Shown here in pieces: positions 23,721 to 34,399 of a stretch of DNA of 64,000 nucleotides. The notes under the pieces are model-generated. The model did no database searches and was not told where the DNA came from. It was given only the letters and a program-made list of their open reading frames with translations. The translations under genes and the position numbers were made by a program. Numbering within the stretch: position 1 is the stretch's first letter; every line of letters begins with the position of its first letter. Source of the stretch: Isoetes taiwanensis (lineage: Eukaryota; Streptophyta; Lycopodiopsida; Isoetales; Isoetaceae); contig JAJEKV010000047.1 in assembly GCA_021234155.1 (NCBI GenBank), positions 4,163,323 through 4,227,322 of the forward strand, read 5' to 3'.

Positions 23721-24060
23721 ATATCAGTAACTGGAGACTTCGGGGGGGCAGATCCGTCCACTCTTGCTGGCGACTTCAGGTTTAGGGCAGATCCAGAAGG
23801 AAGTGAACCGTGAACCCTAGAAAGCCAATGGTTATTGCTGGCATATATCCCACAAGCCTAACCCAAATGAAAGGGCTTCACATATAAGCAATTAAAAAAA
23901 TATTTCTACTAAATGGGTTAATGTGGGGGCATGGGATGCCTTCTTGATGCACAGTTGGGTGTTTGTGTGAGGGGAATTTGTCTTGGACCTATGCACAAAT
24001 TTAGGTTGGATTGGTTGTTCATGGACCCCTGGCACCCTGGAATCCATGAGCAGCCATTCC

Positions 24061-24150
24061 TTTTGCCAAATTTCCGTGAAACTATAGCTAATCTCATTGC
24101 TATCCTTTTGCAAAATTTTCGTGAAACTATAGCTAATCTCATTGCTAGTT
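24061..24150. repeat. 45-bp tandem duplication
   Basis: Two adjacent 45-bp units (24,061-24,105 and 24,106-24,150) sharing CGTGAAACTATAGCTAATCT and the TCATTGCTA that follows it. Confidence 0.85.
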
Positions 24151-24363
24151 AATACTGTGAACTTATTGACTATCTATCTGTTACATTAGCGTGAAAATCT
24201 AGCTCCATTTCTTTAGCCATAATTCCGTGATCATCACTTGAATATGGTCTACATAAGTTTCATATGGTCACATTGTTTTACATCACATAAGTTTCTACAT
24301 ATGGTCACATAAGTTTCTACATCACTTGCATATGGTCACATTGTTTCTTTTAACTTTACAAGA

Positions 24364-24404
24364 AATTTATCGCGGCGGCCTTGCGGCCGCCGCGAACATT
24401 TCTC
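24364..24404. repeat. GC-rich foldback
   Basis: CGCGGCGGCC and GGCCGCCGCG form a perfect 10-bp stem with a TTGC loop, extended outward by GAAAT.../...ATTTC. The outer end (GAACATTTC) resembles the end of the foldback at 51.5 kb. Confidence 0.7.
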
Positions 24405-24498
24405 TTTTCCACCTCCTTGTTTGTACCCACACAGGGAAGCGCTCGCGACGTCACCCTACTTCATGACATACCGAATGTAAGATGAATGGAGGGACCCA

Positions 24499-24524
24499 TA
24501 GATAGATAGATAGATAGATAGAGC
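24499..24524. repeat. GATA microsatellite
   Basis: About six GATA units in a row. Confidence 0.9.
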
Positions 24525-24556
24525 GCTCCTAGTGTTTTATACATCTCCTATAAATC

Positions 24557-24677
24557 AATTAGTCCGTTCTGGATGTTAAAAATGCTCCTTCTCCTCAATT
24601 AGTCTGTTCTGGATGTTAAAAATGCTCCTTCTCCTCAATTAGTCCGTTCTGGATGTTAAAAATGCTCCTTCTCCTCT
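24557..24677. repeat. Three 40-bp tandem units
   Basis: Three nearly identical 40-bp units, each containing CAATTAGTC(C/T)GTTCTGGATG and TTAAAAATGCTCCTTCTC. Only single-base differences are seen, so the expansion is recent. Confidence 0.9.
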
Positions 24678-24679
24678 TC

Positions 24680-27600
24680 TTTTTTTCCATCAAGGTAAGG
24701 GGGTGTGAGTTCTTGAAAAATCTCAGATCATTTCTGATAAGAATGGCAAATGGCCAGCCCAAAACTTGTAGATTTTGCAACCCCTCCCCCTTCTCGTTCC
24801 ACATCACATCATATTACAACAGAGTTTGCATCTAACCTATAAAAAGTACACTTTCAATATATTTGCCACAACTAAGGCACTATGCCTCTCTCACGGATGC
24901 CTATCACACTAATGAATTTGCATGTAATCTTACATCGAACTTCTTTTTGCTACTTCCAATTCGCATTACATTTGCATTACGCCTATTTACTTGCCCTAGA
25001 AATGTGGAATGATCTCAACAAAGTTCAATCTTTCTTCATTTTAAGGGTGCTTCTTTAAGATATGCAAAAGTTAGTATTACTTTTTACAACATACTCTACT
25101 CTTTATCAACAAATTTTCAGAATATCTTTTTACAATGGGAAGGAAAATTAAACCAACATAGAGATTAAACAAAAAAAAAAAAAAATGCTTTGCCAATTTT
25201 TGAGGATGGACGAATTTGAAAGCTTTTGTTTCCACATGTACACATTGCAGAAGTCCTCACAATTCCAACTTAAAAAATCATGCTAAAAAATTTTGTATTG
25301 TATGCCAATCACTTCCACAATCTTGCTTAAGGAGAGGCTTGCACCACAAAAAACATACCAAACTTATTGCTTGGTGCATATGCAATCAATAGAATTGTGG
25401 CAGTGGGGGCCCACAAAAATTTCATCCAGCCAAACAAAAATAGCCAAACGATAATGAAGTAAGATCATAGTCTTTAAATCCACTTCAACATCACTCAAAT
25501 CTCCTTTAAAGCCGAAATTTTTCGGAAACCCTCTTTTTTACGTAACATCTAACTAAGTTCACATGCGAATTAACCATGTAGCTACAGTTATCGTTCTAGT
25601 AGACAGGATGAAAATGTTTTAATATGCATTATAATCATGTCGAAATATGCATTTGCTATCTAACAATCTAAGGCAGCATAAAGCAAGCTATGGAAGCATG
25701 AACTCCGAAAAACATTGGAAGCATAAGCATGTTCAACCTTAGAAAGGTTCATGCGGCTCTGTGCAAAAGTATTTCACCACATTATATCAGTCCAGCATCA
25801 TGCAGTCTTCTTATTGAACAGAAACATCAATGCTAGTGCCAGCCATTACAGCTTTGGATGCAGTATGTGGCACAAGGCTTATTACCCGCAGTTGCATCCT
25901 GTACAAAGCTAAACTGCTTCAAATCTATTTTTTTCCTAGCCAGAGATGTATCCTGGTGGCTTTTGCAAGTTAGAGATGTATCCTGGTCGCTCTGAGACAT
26001 CACTCTGCAAAATCAAACTCTGTATTGTTATTTATTTTCTGTAAGGCATCACTATGCAAAATCAAAACTTTACAATCGAATTATGCCTGCATAAAGCAAC
26101 CGTTATGGCAAGGGAATCGCATGTAAACCAAAGCAATAAACATTCAGTTCAAAGAGTATATTTGCTTAACATTCAGTTCAAAGAGTATATTTACTTATCC
26201 AATCTGCTGACCAGAGTGCAGTAAAAAAGCTTCCAGTTTGCTACCAATTTGACCCTTGTCAGTTGCTCCAGAAGGCTTATTGAAAAATGTTCCATATCCT
26301 TTACACATATCAGGGCAGGAGAAACGATGGTGGAGAAACTGGGCAGGGAAAAAGAAATTGAGAGGAAATCACAATGTAAACATGACCGCCGCAAATATCT
26401 AAAAATATAATGCAAACCTCTGAATTAAGCCATTGTTGTAGCTGAATGTGAAGGAGCTATATGTCAACGGCATCTTGGTAGGTGATGCCTGAGTGCGAGA
26501 CAGTCAAAACCTAAAGTAGAATCTGCAAAGGCAAGAAATTCCTTTCATTCAGGCCCCATGGCATAGAAATTAACAATAGAGACAATCTCACAGACATCTT
26601 TAACATGCAAAAAAAGAGGCTTCTAATAGGATCCATGACCTTTCCTTCCCATGATTTACGGTTACACTGGACTGCTCCACTGCCAGACTGATTAAGAAAT
26701 GGTGGTCATTAATAAGCATGAGTGCCCTCTGGAAAAATGCAACAGAAGAATTCTTTAAATTGATGTAATTGATTCTAAGCTCATAAATATGAGTCTAATG
26801 ATGAACATACATCAATCAACTGAATTTATTATAGATATAATGTTGGTATACATGAAACTGCTGTAGCTGCAAGGGCACATAACCTTCAACTGAAAGCAGA
26901 CTTCATGATGAAGCCATTTTCCATGTACAGTACGTATTGCAGCTGCTAGAGCGTGAAACATTACACTTGGTTTCAGTCCTTTAAATAATGCCCAAGATCC
27001 TTCCTATTTCACAATCTGCTGGACTATTTCGTTCATTGATGAAGTTCCAAACCTCTTGACTCCACATACCCCTGTGAATGCAATAAAAGAAAATTCAAAA
27101 CGGAAATAGTCTGGAGTTTTGGATAGACATTGTGTGCTTCCAGAGTTTTGGAGCATCATGTTTTGTTGCAGACATGATGCGCATCAGCTAGGTTTATTTT
27201 AGCAAAGTGTGCCCATTTTATATAACCAAGATCATTTAAAAAATTCAATGAGATCCTAGATAAGACAATTTTAGCTGCGTACCCTTGTGACGGATTTGGA
27301 GCAAGAAAGCCCCTTTTAAGGCAGCTTTTTCCACAAGAGGGCCAGTTCTATCCTAAAAATTCTATCTTGAAGCACAATGCAAAATTGCAGTGACATTGAA
27401 AATTCTGAATGCACGATTCTAAAGAACAATAAGCGACCTAAATCATCTTCTATCCTCCTTGCAAAATACAAACGAGAAGGACAAAAGAAGTGTCTGAGAG
27501 CATCCAAACGTACCTCTAAACCAAATGATGAATGCCAAAGCAAAAGCCACACCTCTTATTTATACTCACACACATGCAACTGGCTCGGATTCTATCATCT

Positions 27601-27950
27601 GGGATCGTTCCACCTGTCAGACCCAATTAGATCCATATGGATGTAAACTACGGCAACCACGCCCGAATCGGATGAGATGAATCATATTCTCACGCCCATC
27701 ACGGCTAGATTCTCTCGGCTGCCGTTCTGACACACGCCGCCCAAAAAAGCCAAGGAGATCGCAATGTTTCCTTTCAATTCTATTTTCCTTGCTTTTTTTT
27801 TCTATCCCTATTTTTTCCTTCCGGAAATACGTGTCGAATCTAGGAAGAGGCATCAACGCCGAATATGCCTAAAGAATCTTTCCCATAATAATTATACATG
27901 TATAACTTTATAAGTGTGTTATGGGTTTAGGGTTAATTAGAACACATTAG
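24680..27950. other. Long non-genic stretch
   Basis: Read on both strands, I see no supported gene, transposon protein or RNA gene in these 3.3 kb. Open frames are short and isolated (for example 27,377-27,646) with no recognisable domains. Untranslated RNA or introns of an unseen gene cannot be excluded. Confidence 0.45.
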
Positions 27951-27958
27951 AACACATC

Positions 27959-28037
27959 TAGGTTAGATTCGAATGTAGGAATAAATCTATGTAGAACATT
28001 CTCTTTACTATAAAAATGTAGGTTAGATTCGAATGTA
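27959..28037. repeat. Direct repeat of TAGGTTAGATTCGAATGTA
   Basis: The 19-bp word occurs at 27,959-27,977 and again at 28,019-28,037, about 170 bp upstream of the small gene at 28,205. Confidence 0.8.
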
Positions 28038-28204
28038 TGCTTGCATGGGCTCGGGTTCTGAGGCAAGGACATTAATGGCCTTGATTGGACCTTTACAACC
28101 TTTTCTATATAGTGCCATTTTTTCGTCTTCCACTCACTTCCGACTTCCAGTTCCTTGTTCTTCCCAGTGAGATCACTCAGTCCTCCAATTTCTTCTAGAG
28201 GGAA

Positions 28205-28480
28205 ATGGCCAGGATCAAGAACACGGCCAGGAAGGCCAAGGAAGAATCCTCCCCGGAATCCTCCACTTCCAGCAATACGGGCATGCAAATGACCTTTGTT
28301 GCTAAATTTTCATGCAAGGAAGTGAATCGAGTCATTGAGCAAGCAGCTAAAGTTTCTAAAGGAGTCCAGCAGTGGATTGACCGTGTTTTGCCTCATGAGG
28401 AGTGCCTTTTGCAGATGACCATGCAAGTTGATGGACTTTATCTTTTTGTTGAGCTGCAGATGCCCCCTCATGATCACTAG
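28205..28480 (+). CDS. 91-residue protein with histone H3-tail-like N-terminus
   Basis: Intact frame from ATG (context AGGGAAATGGCC) to TAG. The start MARIKNTARKAKEE matches histone H3 (ARTKQTARKS after Met removal) at A1, R2, K4, T6, A7, R8 and K9, so both modifiable lysines align. A Ser/Glu/Pro-rich linker (about residues 14-26) leads to a compact C-terminal part (MQMTFVAKFSCKEVNRVIEQ, VQQWIDRV, LQMTMQVDG, VELQMPPHD) that is not histone-like. A decayed relative lies at 1222-1491. The length is too short for a histone, and no histone fold is present. A role in imitating the H3 tail is inference only; it may be an accessory protein of a mobile element or a real small host gene. Confidence 0.5.
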   Translation: MARIKNTARKAKEESSPESSTSSNTGMQMTFVAKFSCKEVNRVIEQAAKVSKGVQQWIDRVLPHEECLLQMTMQVDGLYLFVELQMPPHDH

Positions 28481-28662
28481 CCAATTTTTACTTACTTATC
28501 TAGCAGCTTAGAGCTTGCTTTTTGGTTTACTTAAGTATCCGGCGGCTTGAGCTTGATTTTTTTTTAAAGCATCCACGATGGTTTTTCCTTCTATGTAATA
28601 TATGACGTAAACTTTTGTGTAATTTCGAGCTTGCTTTTTCGTAAGACAACCACGATTGTTTT
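28481..28662 (+). repeat. Degenerate tandem repeat, GAGCTTGCTTTTT units
   Basis: Roughly 80-bp units containing GAGCTTG(C/A)TTTTT, CCACGAT(G/T)GTTTTTCCTT and AACTTTGTGTAATTTC repeat two to three times, running into the direct repeat at 28,663. Confidence 0.6.
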
Positions 28663-28920
28663 TCCTTAATATATATATGAAACTTTGTGTAATTTCTTTT
28701 GTCCGTAAACGTGTAATTTCTTTTGTCCGGATCTATTAATGTATTTACTTTGTGAATCATCTTTTTCTGCAAGTCCTACTTAATACTGTCAAAGGAAATA
28801 CAAAAACCAAACTAGTTACAACTGATGCACTTCCAAACCAGACCAGATGCAATGTTGAACTGGTTCCCAAACTGAGCTGCAACCAAACTGAAGCAATGTT
28901 GCAGCTGGTTCCCATTGCTA
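28663..28920 (+). repeat. Direct repeat, left copy (about 258 bp)
   Basis: From CCTTAATATATA to GGTTCCCATTGCTA it matches 30,381-30,638 with about 95% identity over the core (28,679-28,920). It may be a terminal repeat of a small retroelement, but the ends lack a clear TG...CA and no primer-binding site was seen. Confidence 0.8.
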
Positions 28921-29266
28921 TTGCATTATGGTAATCTGTGAGGCAATTTAGTCTAAATTTGATCTTCCTGTGTTCTCCTTTCATGTTTCTCAAGCTTTTC
29001 CACTTTCTCCCTTCTTTTCCGACCCTCCCCTGCTTTTGATCGATTCAATTTCCCCTTTGTTGCATCCACATGTGCTTTTATGATTCTGCGAAAATGAAGA
29101 GCGATTTGAACCTAAAAGCCCAAAACTCTGTCGTTTCTCCATTGTTTTTGGCGCTCAAAAAAAGATCAAGCAATCTACGCTTTCAAACTTGAAGGATATC
29201 TCGTCCAAAGGCTCAGCTTTCATTCCCTTTGGCAATTTTTGGGATCTTACTCTTCAAAGCAAATAA

Positions 29267-30208
29267 ATGGAGCCTCTTTCTGACCGCACGCCAATATGGG
29301 ATAATCACTCGAAAGATCCCAATTTCCTTGGTGTTATGCCTTCAATTGATCCTTCTACTGGCATTCCTAAGCCTTATGGTGTCCAGTGCCCTACTGTTGA
29401 AGTCAATTCTGATGCTGCTTGGGACAATATGCTTCAAAATGAACAACCTCAACTAGGATCTAAACTTGCTACTGTGCACGGTATTCATTTAAACTCTCCT
29501 ATGGTTTTTGAGAAAATGAAATGTCTTTCCAATTCTGCTGTCATTCTCAAAGTAAACAAAACAGGGATCAACATAGCTAACCTTTGGTCTCACTTGCTCT
29601 CTCTGCAAAAAGGCCTTACCATAAATGCTTTACCATCTTATAAAACTTCTAGCTGATTCCTTGCTCATAGGGTACATGGAGCTATGCAGAGGTCATCAGA
29701 GGAGAAAATTTGATAGTTAGGTTTGAAGTTAAGTTATATGGAGATGAGAGAATTCATGAACACCAGGTCAAGTTCCCTCCCCATAATCAATGGTCAGTCA
29801 GACAGATGATCAGAGACAATGAAATAAGCAAGGCAAGAGAAAGGATTTGGGCAAGTATATACACAAGGGAAGTTACGCAAATGATTTACATGTTTTGGTT
29901 CATAAACTCGAACCATCATGAATTCAATCGAAAGACGATTCAAAGAAATACAGGCAGATGTTCTACACTCACAGAATGTTAGCTGATGCTTATGGCACCC
30001 TTATACTACTCATGGTTCAGCAGGATTTTTACAGATTAATAAGGGATAATCTATGGATGGCCGACTCCTATGTCATGGGAACTGCTGATTCATTCACTCA
30101 ATCCTATAACCAATTGTTCTATACTGCCATAAACTCTGATGATCCAAAGATTCCTACCATCCCTGATGAGACATACATTGACAGTATTGCCTCCTTTGAG
30201 ATGCAATA
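29267..30208 (+). pseudogene. Unrecognised coding region in three frames
   Basis: Three consecutive pieces in different frames read as one protein: 29,267-29,656 (starts MEPLSDRTPIWDN; contains LNSPMVFEKMKCLSNSA and VNKTGINIANLW), then about 29,665-29,930 (VIRGENLIVRFEVKLYGDER; NQWSVRQMIRDNEISKARER), then 29,940-30,208 (FYTHRMLADAYGTL; ends SIASFEMQ). Combined length is about 310 residues. Composition is coding-like throughout, and the sequence lies between two direct repeats. It could be a gag-like capsid of a retroelement or another mobile-element protein; I cannot assign it. Two frame changes make it non-functional as it stands. Confidence 0.45.
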
Positions 30209-30380
30209 GTATCTGTTTGGTTTTTGCAGGTTTGTTAACAGAGACAGGTTTTGCTATTTGGACGAGATATGGGATTACCTCTTTGGAAAAGACCTCAGTT
30301 CCTGGCTCTAATCCTCTTCTACAACAAACAGATTAACACAAAAGTATAGGACTCAAGGCTTCGACAAGACTTGGACAAGA

Positions 30381-30638
30381 CCTTAATATATGACAGAAAC
30401 TTTGTGTAATTTCTTTTGTCCAGAAACTATGTAATTTCTTTTGTCCAGATCTATTAATGTATTTACTTTGTGAATCATCTTTTTCTGCAAGTCCTACTTA
30501 ATACTGTCAAAGGAAATACAAAAACCAAACTAGTTACAACCAATGCACTTCCAAACCAGAGCAAAGGCAATGTTGAACTGGTTCCCAAACTGAGCTGCAA
30601 CCAAACTGAAGCAATGTTGCAGCTGGTTCCCATTGCTA
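30381..30638 (+). repeat. Direct repeat, right copy (about 258 bp)
   Basis: Near-identical to 28,663-28,920 in the same orientation, with differences such as AACTGATGC versus AACCAATGC. The two copies bracket about 1.46 kb containing the unknown coding region. Confidence 0.8.
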
Positions 30639-30639
30639 C

Positions 30640-30970
30640 AGTAAATCGAGTCTTTCCATTGCTATAGTAATATGTTTATTGACTATTGAAACAACTATTT
30701 TTATTTAATACTGAAACAAGTATTAAGTAGCACACTATGAATACGTAACAAGTATTTCAGGCTTATTGCACACTATGATTGTGCTCATATCAATGGACAA
30801 ACAAACACATCTATTTGGTACAAAAAGTGGATACATTATTTCTAAATGCAGTTCAAAAAGTACATCAATTTAGATTATCAAGATGGCAACAACATGATCT
30901 TTGATCAATCACCAACCATAATCAAACTTCATTATCCAAAATGTTAAATGCAAATCTGGCATCAGGTACA
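30640..30970. other. Non-genic stretch
   Basis: AT-rich; nothing recognised. It probably includes the 3' flank of the minus-strand gene ending at 30,971. Confidence 0.4.
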
Positions 30971-33900
30971 TCAAGAGTACTTAAATTTTTTCAGGATATC
31001 CATTGCTTGCTTAGATTCTTTATCCAACAGATTGGATAGTTTCTTCTCAAGCACGTAGTCTTTCAGATTCTCAACTTCCAACAACCCCGCAAGGAAAGGT
31101 TTCAAATGCTCGAAGAGAAAATTACCTTCACGGTGAGATGGCTGATAACTGTTTGGGGTCACTTGCGTGCCGCACTATTCTTGTAGCCAGCGGTATAACA
31201 TGTCATCAATCAAAAAGCGTGTTGTGTTCAGCCCATGTTCCCTTGTATCTAGAGTCGTGGTAGACCTTGTTGAGATCTTTCAGCAGAATAGGCTTTTTGC
31301 TCACTTTAAATGATGTGTTTGTGCACACATCTGAGTACCAAGTAAATAGCAACTTGTCTCTAAGACTCCTTGGAAAGGTATGCTTCAGGATTAAATTTGC
31401 AGCCACACTCGTCAATGTTGTCCAGATAGCAACCCTGAAGTGCTCCACGCACCACTCCAAAAACTCCAATGCTCTTGGACGCAAAACCAATATCTTTGTG
31501 AGATTGAGATGCTTTGCCTCTGCACCATCTTGAAGGCTGCTGGGCAATAGTTTCCCTTTCTCAAACAGTTTGCACAAAACTCCTTCAAGCTCAAAAATTA
31601 AAAGCTTCATAGGCAGTTTAAGCCGCTTATTGATTCGCAACATAGAGGGACTGCTATGTATGTCACCGCCACATTTACTATTCTTTATAGTAGCCACCTG
31701 CTCTCTTGTACTTCCTGTAGAATTTAAATGTTAAAAACACGTACTAAGTGGAAGTTAATAGATGGAATTGCTAAGTTACCAGGTGAATATGACTCCTCTG
31801 ATCTCAAGGATTGACTTATTTATTTTGGGCTGCCTATACTCTGCTCCTTCAACGTACAATTCTTTTTCACAGGGTACTCAACATTCTTCTTTTCAAATTG
31901 ACTGCTTAAGGTCTGGTTAGTCCCTCTTTTCTCCTTACATGGACTGTGATCAACTTTGCTTTTCATACTAGGTGATGATGCAGTATCACCTAGTTCTTGT
32001 CCATGATATGGCCTCTACGGCACATGTTCTTTATCTGCAAACACCTTAAATATTGTAAGGATTAAGAATTCACTTATTGACCTTTCCATTTTTCTATAAG
32101 CTACCTGGTGGAAGTGACATTGTGGCCAAATCTTCTGTCTCTTCAAGATGAATGTCATTCTCAACTTCAAAACATGCTTCACTCTTAATATCAGCTAAAA
32201 CTTCTTTAACTGCGACATGCAGATCAAGACCTGCAGTAGCAATTTCATAACCTGCACCTACTGTCACAACCTGCATGTCATTTTAAACATGCATATAACC
32301 TCAACTCATACAGCAGTACATTACCTTCTTTCACATTATTTTCAGTAATGACTAACGCCGTCTTTTTGTGTTCTTCTTCAACAGTCAAAGCAGCGCTCAA
32401 ACGTCTTGGCAGCAGCTTGTTTTCCTTGGCAGAGGACATGGATGTTGGAGTAAAGGCAGCCATTGCAAATCCTCGATTCCTTTCTGCTCCACATGCATAA
32501 ACATTCCTCAATATAAGATATGATCATTTCAAACTTATCATAAATGTACAACCAACCATCACAAGACTCTATCATTGTGTTCATTTGCACTCTTTTTCGT
32601 CCGTTCAGACCAAGTAGAGATATCCATGTCATTGATATCTTGTGCTCACAATGGATCTCGCAGCATTCTTCCGATACACTACACACAGAGACATACATGG
32701 TTAAATAGTTAAAAGAAAATGAGGCAAAAGAGTGATAATGTTCAACTACCTGAAATGCACAAGACAACAAGGGAGATGATACGCATGCATGTATTCTGCA
32801 ACAATGGTAGGTAGAAGCATGCCATCTATTTTCAATGATCCGTGACAAAATGGGCACGCTTCGTTCAATTGAATACTATCCTTCGTATTACTCATAACTA
32901 TTGCTCCCTGTGGCAGCGGAGGATCCAAATCAAATGACTGACTCATAGTTTGTCTAGCAAGTAACATTCTTTTAAGACAAGATTTCATCATTTTCAGCTC
33001 ATCCAATGTGCCATCCCTAGAAATTTCTGAAAGTAACAGGTCGTTACTTGCATCCTTTATGACAGGTGTAATCTCAGCAAGTTCTTTTTTCTGTAGGTCA
33101 ATGACAGCCTCAATGCCAACCCTTGCTATAGTGGGTAAGGTTGCAATTAATGCTTCATATCTGCCAATGTCACCCTCCAAGTGTGCTTGTTTACTGCCAA
33201 GGCCTTTGATTTTGTCAGTTAAGTCATTGCACCTGTCATTCATTAACTGGCTTTCCAATGCCAATCTGCTAATCTTATCTTCTATCCCTGAAATCCATTT
33301 TTTCAACCCCGTTGACATTGCTGTAACATGCATCTGATTAGACAAAATTGTATATACAAACTGCAACAACACATGAGCATTGTTTGAGTTCAAACTGCAA
33401 CTAATAGCTAACTGAAACTAAAAACAAACTGAAACTACCACCAACTGCAACTACTACAAACAAAAACATTCGAACTATAACTACATCTGCAACTGACATT
33501 CGAACTATAACTCCAACAGTAGTTGCAACTCGAACTGCAGCTGACACTACACTTGCAATTGACATTCGAACTGTAACTCAAAGTAGTTTCAACTCGAACT
33601 GCAACTGCCAAAGTTGCAAATTGAACACCAAACTAGAACTCCACCAGTTCTAACTGCCACTGCAACTATTACTGCATATAAACAATTTCTAACACTAACT
33701 AAAAATAAGACTGCACCAACTAAAATTAACACTGCCAATCAAATGTCAAATGTAACTAACATGAACACGAGCTCAGAATAAATAACAGAAATTTAAACAT
33801 GTGCAAACGACACAGACACAAACTATGAACTATGGCAAACTGCCAACTTATCTATACACTCATCAAACAAGAAAGATACATCTAAATTACCTTGTGGATT

Positions 33901-34368
33901 GTTGCTGGAAGTTGCTATCTGCTTAGTGTTAGATGTTACATAGGAGCTGGGTGCTCTTGGAGACGATATGACTTTAGGTACGTCATTCTCCTCCTCTTCA
34001 TCAATTGTAACGACATCTTCAGCACTATGACTCATTCTTTTAGTTCTTGAGGCTGAAGATGCATGCTCATAAAAGCTAAGCCAATCTACCATCTGCCCAT
34101 TGCAATGTAACACAAAAGCCATCGCTAAAGCACCTGGAACCTGCCCGCCTAAAACTTTATCTCTGTTGAATATTTTCTTGTATAGATCCATGAACTCCTT
34201 TTTTCTTTTCTCTTGTAGAAGCTTGGATCTGTAACAAGCTCTACCCTTCACTTTCTCACCCCACATCTTCCGCATCTCAATGTTATCGACCTTCTCCTCA
34301 GATTTATACAAATCCTTATAGGTGATCCCTCTCTCTTTGTCGGTCACGTTCTGCTTATCTTCTTCCAT
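30971..34368 (-). pseudogene. Coiled-coil / RING-like / FCP1-like phosphatase gene, minus copy
   Basis: Seven exons with GT/AG boundaries can be followed: 34,368-33,891 (MEEDKQNVTDKERG...), 33,333-32,750 (long coiled coil, then RING-like CPFCHGSL...AYHLPCC), 32,678 to about 32,560 (CCEIHCEHK, rest of the finger), about 32,490-32,325, 32,270-32,105, 32,034-31,780 and 31,714-30,971. The last encodes an FCP1/NIF-type HAD domain: LLIFELEGVLCKL, VLRPRALEFLEWC, RVAIWTTLTSVAANL, LLFTWYSD, then SRYKGTWAEHNTL. The usual nucleophile motif DxDx(T/V) reads ELEGV, so both Asp are Glu. Two in-frame stops in exon 6, an extra T at about 31,220 that breaks NTLLIDD, and a TAG before CGTQVTPNSYQ make it a pseudogene. 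ATG at 34,368 was preferred to 34,398 because the protein from there resembles a normal acidic N-terminus. Confidence 0.6.
33400..33690. repeat. Degenerate minisatellite in intron 1
   Basis: Within the first intron, words such as CGAACTGCAACTGACATT and CGAACTATAACT recur about ten times with variation. On the coding strand this reads as GTTGCAGTTCGA repeats. Introns of transposase copies A (7200-7700) and B (19,850-20,280) have similar GTTGC-rich texture. Confidence 0.6.
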
Positions 34369-34399
34369 GAACCTGAAAATAAAAAATGAAAAGCACAAT

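Noticed and set aside
24357-24404. Helitron 3' end
   Set aside because: The hairpin is not followed by CTRR, and no Rep/helicase gene or 5' TC end was seen.
27920-27935. Telomere-like TTTAGGG word
   Set aside because: A single copy; not a tandem array.
28205-28480. Calling the 91-residue protein a histone H3
   Set aside because: Similarity stops after about ten residues; the histone fold is absent and the protein is too short.
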